Assembly: GCA_025331125.1 (NCBI GenBank)
Contig: JAOALB010000154.1
Location: 1 to 64,000, forward strand
Direction: 5' to 3'
DNA from: Mycogone perniciosa
Lineage: Eukaryota > Ascomycota > Sordariomycetes > Hypocreales > Hypocreaceae
Length of the DNA stretch: 64,000 nucleotides
Shown here: positions 33,318 through 45,108 of the stretch, one piece after another
Layout: each line of letters opens with the position of its first letter
How positions within the stretch are numbered: position 1 is the stretch's first letter
The notes under the pieces: generated by a model
Seen by the model: only the letters and a program-made list of their open reading frames with translations
The model's database searches: none
What the model was told of the DNA's origin: nothing
Translations under genes and position numbers: made by a program

Positions 33318-34490
33318 ATGGCGCCAATCCCAATTACCATTGTCACCGGCTTCTTGGGGTCTGGCAAAACCACCCTCATCCTCAACCTCATCCCCCAGCT
33401 CCGCAAACAGAACCCTGCGTACAAGCTCGCGCTTCTCAAGAACGAATTCGGCGACCTCGCCATCGACTCGCAGCTAGCGTCAAGCTCAGCTATTTCAGGC
33501 GTTCAGGAGCTGCTCAATGGATGCATCTGCTGCAACCTTGTAGGTCAGCTGGGTCCTGCGCTTGAGGAGCTCGAGAAGACCGTTGCGCCGGATAGGATTA
33601 TCATTGAGACGAGCGGGTCGGCGTTTCCGGCGACGCTGGCACTAGAGGTGAATCGAATTGCCAGAGATGTGGGGAAATATGTTCTCGATGGCGTCATCAG
33701 TGTCATCGACGTTGAGAATTGGAAGGGGTATGAGGATACGAGTTATACAGCCAAGATCCAGGCGCGGTATACAGACTTGATTGTGTTCAACAAGTGGGAA
33801 ATTGCCGGAGAGGACCGCTATGAGGAGTGTTTGGACAGAGTTGGTGATTTGGATGTGGATGTGGCCAAAGTAAAGAGTGCAAAGGGTTGGGTCGACATGG
33901 GCCTGGTTTTTGGAGTCGACGGAGGGCTGGCCAAGCAGTTGACTGAAACCGAAGTCAACGGGGACCATAGCGTCAACGGAGAACACAAGACCAACGGAGA
34001 ACACAAGACCAACGGAGAACACAAGACCAACGGAGAACACAAGACCAACGGAGATACACACGACCATGATCACAGCCACCAAAGCGAAGTCGAGGTCTTA
34101 TCAGTAGAGCTCAAGGGCAGCAACGGCGCTGCAGTATCGACAGACAAACTGCTAGGATTTCTCAAAGCCGCACCAAAAGACGAGGCATACCGAATCAAAG
34201 CAGTCATGACTCTTTCATCAACACCGACGAATTCAGACCCCGATGTTCCCCAGCCAACACCAAACCCACGGAGCCGATACATATTGAACTGGGCCTTTGG
34301 TCGCTGGACATTTACGCCTGTGGCGGAGGGTGTTGAGGAGCATGCTTCAAGCAATGACCTGACACTGCGATTGACAATGATATTGGGGCGATATGAGAGT
34401 AATAAGTGGAAGAAGAAATTAGAGGCTGGAGGGCTCGTAGAATTAGACGGGGGTGAGAATGGTGAATTGGTTGTCAAGAGGATATTATAG
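33318..34490 (+). CDS. COG0523 (CobW/Zng1-type) GTP-dependent metallochaperone
   Basis: Single exon, 390 residues, starting at the ATG that puts the Walker A motif GFLGSGKT at residues 11-18, as in the family. The metal-binding CxCC motif, GCICC, is at 68-72, and the switch/Walker B segment IIIETSGSAFP follows. G4-like NKWE is in FNKWEIAG. Between the GTPase and the C-terminal domain is a linker (about 214-255) of four perfect NGEHKT hexapeptides, preceded by a variant and followed by THDHDHSHQ. Related proteins give zinc to methionine aminopeptidase or handle zinc/cobalt; the His-rich linker may hold metal ions, an inference. The C-terminal domain (RYILNWAFGRWTFTPV) binds client proteins in relatives. 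Confidence 0.9.
   Translation: MAPIPITIVTGFLGSGKTTLILNLIPQLRKQNPAYKLALLKNEFGDLAIDSQLASSSAISGVQELLNGCICCNLVGQLGPALEELEKTVAPDRIIIETSGSAFPATLALEVNRIARDVGKYVLDGVISVIDVENWKGYEDTSYTAKIQARYTDLIVFNKWEIAGEDRYEECLDRVGDLDVDVAKVKSAKGWVDMGLVFGVDGGLAKQLTETEVNGDHSVNGEHKTNGEHKTNGEHKTNGEHKTNGDTHDHDHSHQSEVEVLSVELKGSNGAAVSTDKLLGFLKAAPKDEAYRIKAVMTLSSTPTNSDPDVPQPTPNPRSRYILNWAFGRWTFTPVAEGVEEHASSNDLTLRLTMILGRYESNKWKKKLEAGGLVELDGGENGELVVKRIL
33975..34046 (+). repeat. Four perfect 18-bp tandem repeats in coding DNA
   Basis: Unit AACGGAGAACACAAGACC repeated four times without a mismatch, each encoding NGEHKT. A diverged copy precedes it (33957-33974, NGDHSV) and a partial copy follows. Identity at silent positions suggests recent expansion. 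Confidence 0.97.
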
Positions 34491-34603
34491 AGACTAGACG
34501 AAGTTATGACTGGGGAAAATTACATAGACTGGCACGAAGAATGCTAGATCTTGGGACATATAATCACATAGAAATCACGAACCAGAGTATATTTTTATTT
34601 TCA

Positions 34604-35683
34604 CTACTGTCCATAATATGACCACCCCATGACTCTCTTCTCAATGCTTTCAATCACCTCACCATACCGACCGCGGAAGTTATTCTCATCAAAATAATAT
34701 TCCGCCCAGTCTAGATCGTACAAGTCCACCTCATCATCTGCTCCCCCTAACTCCCAACAGCCAGGCTGGCAAAAAGTCGAGATCGACTCCTCACTTGTCG
34801 TTGAACATGGTGAGACAGGCATTCTACATATGCCTTCACTGCTCAGTGAACCAAGCGACACTGAGGAATCAACCTTCAAGGGTGTTGCTGAGGACGAGTA
34901 TATCGAGCTCGTGTACCAATCCCTTTTGAGGTGATTAATGTCCGGCATTGGACACCATGGCTCTAGATAGTTATCTTCGCCATCGTCCGAAAAACCTCCT
35001 GCGGACATGGCAAAGTCCTCTTTGCATGTATTGTACAAACTCCCATCCGCTGTAGTACATGAACGGCATAGGGGGCATGTGAAAGGAGGCGTAATAGTTC
35101 TCGATAGAGGGGGGCGAACAGATCTCAGCTGCAATGGCTGGTATTTCACGGTATTCGAGGTGGATGTATCTAGTTTCGATGGCTTCTGTAGCACCATCTT
35201 CGGCGTGGACATACGTGACAACGGCTGGGTTGGCTGATAACGGTTTGTCACCTTTTGTTTCTGGGAGCTCTTAATTCTTGCCATTCGATCTAGATCCCGG
35301 GGAAAAGAAGGATTCCTCTTCATCTCTTGCTGCCGCAGAGGGCTCTTATATTTAGTTGGACTCTTGCGCCGTGATAGGCATTGCCGTGGCTGAGTTGAAT
35401 ATGAAAATGGCTTGAATAGTCTCCTCTTCCGAATATGTTCTCCAGGCCTCAAGCTCTGCACGCTCGGCGCCCTTTTGGTTCCATTCTTCCACGCAGAAAA
35501 GATTCGTCTACACTCCTCGTCTCTCGGTATATCCCTGTGCAAGATCCGCCTCAGCGGCCGGTCTGGGAAATGAACCATTGTAAACCTGCCCATTTTCTCA
35601 CCTGTGTCGCCGCCTCGTGTTTGCCGCTTGGAATACTCTTTCAGTCTCTTGATTCGTGGTGATAGATGGGTTTCCTGTGTCAT
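34604..35683 (-). CDS. Orphan protein of unknown function
   Basis: Single exon of 359 residues with a start at MTQETHLSPRIKRLKEY. I do not recognise any domain. The first 200 residues are basic and rich in Arg/Lys/Ser/Pro (KRAPSVQSLRPGEHIRKRR); near residue 205 there is a possible metal-binding knuckle FTCPLCRSC followed by a cysteine in NTCKEDF; the last third is acidic (DDEVDLYDLDWAEYYFDENN). No signal peptide or membrane segment. It ends 113 bp from the convergent cobW gene. The long intronless ORF with a plausible start makes it a probable gene, perhaps a fast-evolving nuclear protein. Confidence 0.68.
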   Translation of the reverse strand: MTQETHLSPRIKRLKEYSKRQTRGGDTGEKMGRFTMVHFPDRPLRRILHRDIPRDEECRRIFSAWKNGTKRAPSVQSLRPGEHIRKRRLFKPFSYSTQPRQCLSRRKSPTKYKSPLRQQEMKRNPSFPRDLDRMARIKSSQKQKVTNRYQPTQPLSRMSTPKMVLQKPSKLDTSTSNTVKYQPLQLRSVRPPLSRTITPPFTCPLCRSCTTADGSLYNTCKEDFAMSAGGFSDDGEDNYLEPWCPMPDINHLKRDWYTSSIYSSSATPLKVDSSVSLGSLSSEGICRMPVSPCSTTSEESISTFCQPGCWELGGADDEVDLYDLDWAEYYFDENNFRGRYGEVIESIEKRVMGWSYYGQ

Positions 35684-36010
35684 TTCTGAAACTGTGATTC
35701 CGAATATATTTCGGTTTGACTGTGATGGAAAGCATATACTTGGATTGGACGTTTGACCCTTTGAGAGTTGAGTGATGAGCAGTAGTCTTAATACAGCTGA
35801 AAATACGCCTGTTCTTTCAATTTGTAGATTTCTTTGAAAAATTCCATCACTGAACTGTCAGTCAGCCTAAAGAAACATAGCTTTTCATGTATTGTTCATC
35901 CAATGACCCTTGTCTCGCCTGGCTTAACCATTGTCCCAGGACTCTTTTTATCTCATAATGCCCATAAAGAACAAAGCCCATGAACAAGCCTCTGCCTTTC
36001 TTTTTATGCA
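35684..36010. other. Intergenic, orphan-gene promoter and SLC12 3' flank
   Basis: 327 bp of AT-rich sequence. Nothing distinct seen. Confidence 0.6.
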
Positions 36011-39000
36011 TTACAAGTTCACTGTTACCGTCATGTTATTGCTCAAAACCATCAAAGTCGGTGGCAGTTGGTTACAGAGCAACTCCACATCTGAGAGATA
36101 CTGTATAGTAGCTTCATCGTCCAAACAAGTTCCTTCAGAGGGAATTGGCAGAGTACTCAGAATGACAGCAGTGTCTTTGGAGTGCTGTCGCATTAGCTCG
36201 TTGATGACCAAGTGCTGCGCTCGACTTGGCAAGTCGTTGAACGATAGAGCCACGCCTTGGGTAGAGTATGGCGAACCGCCCTCTTCTTCGTCGGCTTCGG
36301 GATCGAGCTTGTACGATTGCAACAGTTCCGGAATGCTTAGGCTAACGTCTCCCTGACCGAAGTTCGAATATTGAGAGCCTTGACGCGAATGATGACGGGA
36401 ATGGGCGGTTGAGTGTGTTCGGTAGGTTGGCTGTTCAGCAAATGAAATTGTCCTTAAACCCGCCTCTCCATCATTCACTCTAGTTTCAGGCAGAGGCCGA
36501 CTAGAAAACCTGCCGAGGGAAGACTGTCTCGAAAATGTTGGCCTTTCTGCTTTCGGTGTCGTGGGGCCGTTGTTCAGAGCAGCGAAGCTGATTTTGGAGC
36601 CTCCGTCGTCCAATGTGATTTGTGTTTCTGGAACCGGTCGGCTGGAAAATCGAACTGCGGATGATTGGCGAGACATGTTTGGGCGAATAGGTGTTGATGC
36701 GCCGTTTCTTGTGCGCCTTGTAGGACTCTCTGATCGTAGTTGAGGAGCGACACTGCGAAGAGCCGCCTCGGGGGCACCCAGTTGATCTAAGTTGGGGAAT
36801 GACTCGATGCCTTTGTGTTCCACGTGAGCGCCGTTTTCATTAACCTCGGGGATCTGTTGGGTAGTGGCTGCATGTCCTCCTTGACTCCCCGTTAATGTCT
36901 GTGCTCTTGACATCGTTCCGTAAGATGCAAAACCCGGACGATTGCGTTCAGAGGTCTCGAACTCTTGGTCTCCTTCTGATCCGATGGATGAGCAATCTGA
37001 GCTAGTTCTGACATGTCTTCGTCCTCTGCGACGTGAAGTAGACGGCAAGAGTGGTCGTCGTGTTGCATCCTTTGTCCCCATCACTCCTTTGAAAGTCCTC
37101 GGCGTCGGCGTGGATCCATCATCCATGTCTGTTAAATTCGTGTCACTTTCCGTCTCTTCATCAGATCTGGAGTCCTCAAGAACTTCATCATTCAGATGAT
37201 GTGTATGTATCCCCACGCTGATCCCCAACTTTGAGAGAGCCCCAATGTTTGGTTTCTTGGGGATTCGAGATAGGTCAGCTACGCTGGAGCGACGACGGCG
37301 TTTGGAGGCAAATTCTTCATGTGGGTTGTAAACTCCTGGTCTTCCCGCTGTTGAGTCGATGATGTGCGCCATTTGAGTCAGCTCCTGGCTTGATGACATG
37401 TGATCTGACCGTCCTCGAAACATCTGTAGATCGCTCCACCATTCTTCGTCTCTGAGTGCATCGTTGACAATGATCTCGCAATCCATATCGTTACTCTTTC
37501 CGTTAATAATGATTTCATAGGTGTTGAGGTGACCAGAAGCCAGCCAAAACACATTGACCTCGGCATCTATTCGTAATTTTTCTAGTAGGGCTCGAACCCG
37601 TGCCCTCTCTTCCTCAACTTCGTTCTCATACTCAACGAAGACCATAACTCGCACAGAGAAAACTCGTTTCCATGTATGGACGCTGCGTAGAATATGACCC
37701 AGTTGAAGGATGAGAGTATCTATAAGACGGGTTAGTTTATATCTCGTTTTGAGTCTGACACAAAGGTTTTGACCCAACTTACAGGTATCAAAGTTTGATG
37801 TCAACATGTTCTTCCCATCGGAGGAAACCTCAGCAGACATCTGAATGGGCCATAGGTCGATGTACTTCTTAGTGTTGGAATCATCATGTCGTGGCGTCTC
37901 TAGTTTGTCGAACCCATAGGCAACGGCAACATTTAGTCTGTAAATCAGGGCCAAATCTTCCACAATAGTCATGTATTCTTTTGGCGACATCATACCCTCC
38001 GTCCGAATAGCATCGGTGGGCAAAGTGCCTGCAAGCAGGCGGGCAGACGTATCGCCGCGGCGTCGTCGAGGGGCCTTGCCTTGAGATTTCAGTGGTCGAA
38101 CTGAGGCAGGAGAGATTGGGATATCTGGTACTCGAAATGCTGGGTTCGACTTTCGAAGATCATCCATGTTGTAGAACCCTAGGACGGCAATGTTTGGTCG
38201 CATGCCTCCGAGGCCAGCGGACAGAATCAAATTCCGAATCCCCCATGTGATTGACGGAGACATGGTTAACTGAACAAAAGCCTTGATTCTAGAGAACTCA
38301 GAGATATAGCGCGTCCAAGCTTGTTGCTGCAGCTTGGCCTCATGAACCCCGGCGTTGAAGTCGTCAGTTACGATGACATGGCCCAGAATATAGAGAGATC
38401 CCTTTTTCAGGGAATTGCAAAACTGAATCAGCCTAGCTTGCCGCCGTGGGTTGTTGGTAAGCAGAATAATGTGTGGCCTCCAGAACTTAATATGCTCGGG
38501 CCTCAACCGCAACAAATACTTCCTCACTTGGTGGTAGATGAGGTTCTGCGAGACGTCGCCCCAGTGCTTAGGAGGGCTGAGGTAGTGTATGAGCAAGAAC
38601 AAGAGGATAAGAAGACAGATGGCCGTGGAAGCGTAGGTCTCGTCGATGAAGAACATGGCAGCTGCAGACAGAAGGCTCCCAATGCATGCTGTCTGTGCGC
38701 TGAAGAACTGGAAACTAGGTCGAAAGTTTGGTGCTGAACCGATTTTCAGGAGAAAGCAAGCGAGATTCATGACGAAGAAAGTCATCTATGGAACGTTAGC
38801 AATGATCGGAAAGTGTGGCGATGGTGATGATTGCCTCGTGGAGGCGAACTGGATCCGTAAACAAACTATGGAAAGACACTCACCTGATAGCCCATGGATA
38901 TAAATGTAGCAATCTGGTTTAGATCTGCAAGGAGGGCAACTTGGGCGATAGAATAAGTCAGGAATATGGCATAGATAGGCTCATTGGCCTTCTTTGTCCC

Positions 39001-40187
39001 TTTCCCAAAGAAAGTTAATCCCGGAAGTAGCTTGTCGCGAGCGAGCGCTTGAAACAATTTGGCAGAGCCAATGATACCCATAAGAGTAGAGAAGAAAGTG
39101 ACGGCACACTCTCCAGCCAGAATGATGGGCGCAGACAAATTCGTCAGAGAGATGACATTGTTGTTCGCCAAAAAGGACTCATGGGTGGTGCTCGCAGCCA
39201 TGGAGAGAATAACGACGAAATATACGATGAAGGTGGTTAATATTGCCCACAATGTTCCCTTGGGGATGGCCTTGCTTGGGTTCTTCAAATCGCCAGACAT
39301 GGACGCACCAGCGAAGATTCCTGAAGTTGCCCTTCATTGCGGTCAGTTACCCAAGTTGCTACATATTTCCTAAGGCTGGTACCAACTCACGGGAAGAGAA
39401 TACCGAAGAGGTCACGAAACGTTTTCATGCCGCCGTACTCGCTGCTCGTGGTATGAGGTAAGAAGTTGGTAAGTAGCGTATCGATGCTGATACCAGTAAA
39501 TTCGATTCCCGTCGTCTCATCGCGGAAAGGTGCCTTGAAGACAGCCGATATCGGTATGCTGATGATTGCTGTGGTTAAAATGACAAGCAATGCATTCGAA
39601 GCTTTGGCAAAGGTTGCAGAGCCCAAAAGGCAGAGGCCAGTGCAGAGCATCAGGGTAACTGTCTGAAGCCCATATCCAGCCCAGTATCCTTGGGGGAAGC
39701 TTGACCCTACGTTGAGTCGGATACAATCGATGAGACCGACAACGTTCATGGCAGTGTTGAGGGCCTGAGCCAAGTAGAATAAGATGCCAATGGAGCCTCC
39801 AAACTCGGGACCAAGTGACCTCGAGATAAGGTAGTAGGCACCTCCGCCTTTCACTTCTCCATTAGAGGCAATCGCAGATAGCGACAGGGTGGTGAGCAGG
39901 TCAATGCAGTATGCCGTAACGAGAAGACCTGTATGAAGCTGTGAGACCTATCCTGTGCAGGGGTTGAGAAACGGTGCTTCGTTTTCGGTTGACTTACCAA
40001 TAATGCCTACAAACCCAACTTGTCCCAGAATATGCCCGAATCTCAGAAACATAAGAATGCTAAGGATGTTGAGATAGACGGGGATATACACGCCGGAAAC
40101 CGTGCCCAGCTTGTTGGCACCAGTGGCCTTCCTCGACTCCATGGCAGCTGATGTGGTTTCTCTTCTCCCCGAGGAGCGTGAAGACAT
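36011..40187 (-). CDS. vhc1: SLC12 cation-chloride cotransporter (Vhc1-like)
   Basis: Five exons (40187-39998, 39928-39391, 39331-38884, 38785-37783, 37719-36011) give 1295 residues. The membrane domain (about 30-480) starts GTVSGVYIPVYLNILSILMF and contains KGGGAYYLISRSLGPEFGG and GIFAGASMSGDLKNPSKAIP, which are hallmarks of KCC-type SLC12 transporters. A long cytosolic C-terminus (VTDDFNAGVHE ... YENEVEEERARVRAL) follows, with Ser/Arg-rich low-complexity repeats (FSRQSSLGRFSSRPLPET). The yeast relative Vhc1 moves K+ and Cl- across the vacuole membrane. The last intron (37782-37720, 63 nt) is divisible by three and has no stop, so retention would only insert 21 residues. Confidence 0.93.
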
Positions 40188-42793
40188 CACGAACGGACAA
40201 GCGTCGTCATAGGGAGCTCACGAACCGCGTCTCGGGTTCGCGATGAGGTTGACGGATTCTAGCGCGATCTCCGAGACCCTTGCTTACTTACTCCTGTGAC
40301 GAGGTATCTCCAGGCTAGTGTACGGAGTAGTCAAGGCGACAATGACAATAAAAGAAAATATCAACAGCGTCCCTAGCTGGTCATATTTACGGGATAAAAA
40401 CCACCACCACAAGCGGGTAAAACAGCCACCGACGCATCGCGGAAGACATCTAAACGGGCGATGAACCGGAACTCCTTTGATCTTGTTCATATCAGAACAA
40501 GCGTCATGCCAAGGGGGTCAAGGATCGGCAGCGGGGCAACGGCAATCTGCCGCGCCGAGCGCGAGCCATTGAGGACGCCATCTTGGATATCTCAGCCAGA
40601 CAGACAGGTATAGAAATGTAGGGGGGGGGGTATAAAATACCAGCAACGAACTCGTTGAATGGAGGGTTAATTTTGGCCATGCTGAACGCATCAACGCCAT
40701 TGTAGTGGTGTGTTGTTTCTGTCAAACAAAGCTCATATTTACATATTATTACACTCCTATTATCACCTTTGTAGTATAATCAGACTCCATCTATCTATCA
40801 TTGCTTTCGTATCTTTGGAGAAGAGATCCTTGACCTAGCGGCGAAGGTATGCGCGTGGCGTACGGAGGACTGTCACGCCTATTAACACATGCCGCCGATG
40901 ATACTGATAATCTTGGAGGCAAAAATGATGGCAAAGTGCATTCGGAGCCCAATTCTGCAGTTTTCATAGGCTCGTATTACTGTTATCCTCTCTTCATCAC
41001 GCAAGGTCTGTCATGTGAGGGCCTTTCACACACCTCCGCAATATAAGATGGGTGCATGACGCCATCGGCATAGGGTGGTATGCGTGAGTCTTGGGACGAA
41101 AGGTGCTCAAGAAACATTTCAAAAAATGACCATGTACAGTTTTCAATAATCAATAACAGCGGGTCTTTTGGGAGAATGAGATCGAGCCAGGGATTTTCAA
41201 GTGTTTTATAGAAATATGCATAGTTCGTAGATGAACTGCCATCTTTGCTTTATACTGGAAGGGTGCGGCCAATGCGGGAGGTATCACGCTGTACGGAGTA
41301 CGCACAATGACGGCATTCCAATGACTGGTTTAAAAGCGGGTGTATGAGGTACGAGGTGCTTTGTAACGGAATGCGATTGTATATGTTTCGTATGATGAGG
41401 GTCTTGGGATGAATCCGATGGATAATACTCCGTCGTTGTTCCATATCAGATTGTTGTAAGTTGCAGGTTGATTTGCATCTTCTCGCCGACAACGGAGAAG
41501 CGCCAGCCACGGAGCAAAGGAGGCGTTGATCAGTCTCTCACACGAAACGTGTTATATCAGCCCCATACAGAGCGTCAAACAAGCCTGCTTCTTGCGATGA
41601 GGATTTAAGGATCCCAAGTTCCTAACGCTTATTATATACTTGCCAATACCCGTAGTACCAGAAACAGCCGCCTCACGGCTAGCACATACCGCAGCCTCGT
41701 GATATTGTCGGTGGGAAGAATGACGCAGATACGCCTGCTTATTCGTGAATCCTCCGACTTGGCCACCCCGCTCTTATCCGTAAGCGTGTCTTGGGATCTC
41801 TGGTGGCTTGAGGCGTGGCCGTGAAAACTCCAGTCAAGTTGAGAACGCCCTGTTTTGAAGCTCGGCATCACGAGATTCTGGGGATAGCCGCTGCAGTCCA
41901 CAGTTTATTGATCTGGACACGCCGGCATTGTCTGTTTGTCTTGTCTGCTTGTCTTGACTGTTGTCTCGGATTCATATGAATCCCTTAGTAAGAAGACTCA
42001 GATAGGCTGCTCAGGTCTGAGGTCTCAACACGGAAGAGGAACACGCAAAAGTACCTCCAAACCAGCGGACTATCGAGTCGCGTACCCTGCCCCCGCTATT
42101 GCTCGGGCATGGTACCCGTCGCATTGTCCCACCTCGTTGGCTACTACGAGTAATTCGTACAGGGGGGGAAATAACAAAGATTGACTCGCAATCCATTTCA
42201 TCGTGAGCTGCCTGGGCCTCTGTAGATGAAAGGTCCATCGAGGTCTGTCCAGCCAAGCCAGCCAGCTTCCCCTTCTGGCAGCACAGAGGCGAATGGGTCT
42301 GTCAGTGGACCCCTGTCCGCTAAAGCTCCGCCCCTAGTCCGCTAACAGTCAGAAGACCCCACCAGGGTTGCCACTGGAGTGAGTGCTGGCACTTGCCCGC
42401 TGGGTCCCTGATGACCTAATGGCCCCAGGCTCCGGCAGGTCAGGCCAGTCAGTATTACCTGTGCCTCCGCCAGTAACTCGTCAAGGTAACAGACAACTTG
42501 CCATCACCACTAAACAAGATCTTCCATCTCTCCAAACTCCATCTCTAACGAGGCCCAATTGAGACTCCGCCAACTGAGGCTGCCACTGCGCTTTCAGGAT
42601 ACAGTCTTTTTCGTCACCATCTCTCTCGTTTGCGACTCTTATCCTCGCTGCCGTCTCGCCGCGTTTTGCTATCAAGGCGCTGTCGCTTATCCAGCAGCAA
42701 TCTACGGTAGTTGCAGCTCCTCTGCCCAACCCACCACTCCACGAGCAACAGAGATGCAATAAAGTCTGTCCTGACCAGCGAGAACCAACCAAA
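40188..42793. other. 2.6-kb gene-free divergent region vhc1 / AVT
   Basis: The longest stretch without a gene. It includes a run of ten G followed directly by TATAAAATAC (40621-40640), perfect TACGGAGTA sites at 40321 and 41292, near copies around 40857 and 41429, and a GC-rich part from 42230 on with GGCCAGTCAGG-type words like those near 1000-1200. Small ORFs on both strands lack domain or splice support. It probably holds two promoters and leaders. Confidence 0.55.
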
Positions 42794-45108
42794 ATGACGT
42801 CGCCGTCGAGAAACACGCTGGCTCCCGTGCCCATGTCCTCCTCGCCGAACGCCGCGCTGCTGCGGCCATACTCATCCTCGCCTGCACGAGACGAAGCGAC
42901 TGCACGTCTCGCTGAACCTGTTCGGCCTGGCACCCCGCCCGTTAGGGCAGGGTCGCCTCGTCCAGGTTTCGGCACGCCCGATCATGCCACTGCGCTTCTC
43001 GCTGAAGGCCAGGCGTTTGCTCAAGGCCCTGGAGTTTCTGCCCTGGCGGCCGCCCTTTCAAACTCACTCGGCCAGACACCACCGCGATATGGTACTCCCC
43101 CAGTCCGCGTGAGCACGCCGCCGATAAGGTCTGCCTCGCCGCCTCTGGTTGGCCGATCTGCTACACCGACAAACTATGGCTCCTTCGATTCGAGGTCTCG
43201 CTTTGGACCAGAAAGCGCCGGCCCTTACGAGGACCCTGAGATTGTCAAGAGACATTTGGTCCAACCAAGCGAGGCCGAGAATCCGCCGTCGGAAGAGTCG
43301 TCCGTCATGGGCACCGTCAAGGGTAAGCAGCCCGCCGACATTGGCACGTCTGGCCTGAATGAAGATGAATTCTCTAGTCTGCGTTTGCAGGGAGGAGATG
43401 TAACCCGCGGTATCTACAAATGGACGGAACAGGCCGAGGCCAGGACGAGGATGCAGCGCAGCAAGAGTTTCGACCACGCAAGGCCAGAGCCGGAAGAAGA
43501 CCTTCTTGACATCAACTCAATCAAAGTACCCGGTGGATTCCGAAGGAATCATCTGCGCAGGACGGTGCTCAGCCCTTCTGATCAAGAGAATGGCGAGGGT
43601 GGCACTTTATCCCCAGGCGGAAACCAGCGGCCGCTTTTCACATCCAGCTTCCTCGAATTCCTGTCCATCTATGGTCACTTTGCTGGTGAAGAGCTTGAGG
43701 AAGACGACGAGGCCCTTGGACCGAACGAGTACTTCCAATCGGGTGAGGATGATGAACAAGATGAGCGAGACGAGCCAATGGAAGACAGTGCGTTGCTGGG
43801 GCCGTCAAAAAAGAAGCGCAAGAGAAAGGCCCGCGGTGGAAGTGGCCAGAATAGCCCTACAAATGCGGCGTTGCTGCTCCTCAAGTCCTTTGTTGGTACG
43901 GGTGTCTTGTTCTTGCCACGTGCCTATCTTAACGGTGGTATGCTTTTTAGCAACCTGGTGCTTCTTGGAGTTGCCGCATTGAGTTACTATTGCTTTGTAC
44001 TCTTGGTTTCGACCCGTCTCAAGGTCGAGGGCTCGTTTGGTGATATGGGCGGCATTCTATATGGCAAGTGGATGCGGGCTATCATTCTGGCGTCCATTGT
44101 TCTCAGTCAGATTGGATTCGTTGCTGCTTACATTGTCTTCACCTCGGAGAACCTGCAAGCTTTCATCAGGGCGGTGACCAACTGCCAGACTTCAATCAGC
44201 ATCCCCGTTCTCATTCTCATGCAAATGGTCATTTTCCTACCGTTTTCTCTACTGCGGGACATTGGCAAGCTGGGATTCACGGCGCTCATTGCCGACGCCT
44301 TTATCCTGATCGGTCTCGCCTATCTTTTCTACTACGATATCTTGACGCTCTCCGCCGAGGGTTTTGCCGACATCATCATGTTCAACCAACGAGACTGGAC
44401 CCTCTTCATAGGCACGGCCATCTTCACTTTTGAAGGTATCGGTCTTATCATTCCTATCCAGGAGTCGATGAAACATCCAGAGAAGTTTCCCAAGGTCATG
44501 TTCCTTGTCATGATCATCATCACTGTGCTTTTCACAGTCATGGGCGCTATCTCATATGCTGCCTACGGATCCAAGACGGAGACAGTGGTACTCCTGAATT
44601 TGCCCCAGGATAACCGCCTCGTCAATGGTGTGCAACTGCTCTACTCAATTGCTATCCTACTCTCGACCCCCCTGCAAATCTTCCCAGCTATCCGTATTGC
44701 GGAGACGGAGTTGTTCACGAGGAGTGGTAAATACAATCCCTGGATCAAATGGCAGAAGAATGTGTTTAGATTCTTCGTCGTCATGCTGTGCGCTGCCATT
44801 GCCTGGGGAGGAGCCGACAACCTCGACAAGTTTGTGGCACTGGTAGGCAACTTCGCCTGTATTCCACTGGTCTACATCTATCCCGTAAGACGCCCCAAAC
44901 CCCTGTGATATAGACATTTGCTAACGTGATACAGCCCCTGTTGCACTTCAAGGCCGTGGCCCGGAACAGGTTCTGGAGGTGGTCGGACATTGCACTCTGC
45001 GTCTTTGGCCTTATCGCAATGGCCTACACGACCAGCTTGACCATCATGAGCTGGGCCAACTCTGCGCCTAAGCTTCCCGGCTACTGCGATCGCAGGGGAC
45101 ATGACTAG
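42794..45108 (+). CDS. avt3: Vacuolar amino-acid transporter (Avt3/Avt4 type)
   Basis: Two exons (42794-44884, 44935-45108) give 754 residues. The first 350 residues are a cytosolic tail rich in Ser/Pro/Thr-Pro, with repeated TPPVRAGSP-like segments and an acidic patch (EELEEDDEALGPNEY), then KKKRKRKARGG. The AAAP/SLC36-like membrane part (11 predicted segments) begins NAALLLLKSFVGTGVLFLPR, the family signature, and includes FTFEGIGLIIPIQESMKHPE. Yeast Avt3/4 export neutral amino acids from the vacuole. The last exon encodes the final membrane segment (SDIALCVFGLIAMAYTTSL). The gene is divergent from vhc1. Confidence 0.93.

Noticed and set aside
37570..37610. tRNA-like string GCTCGAACCCGTGCC
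   Set aside because: It is inside a well-supported coding exon of the SLC12 gene and has no matching tRNA body.
42481..42975. Minus-strand ORF of 164 codons overlapping the AVT start
   Set aside because: It lies antisense to the AVT leader and first codons, is Gly/Arg/Ala-rich as expected from GC-rich DNA, and has no domain.
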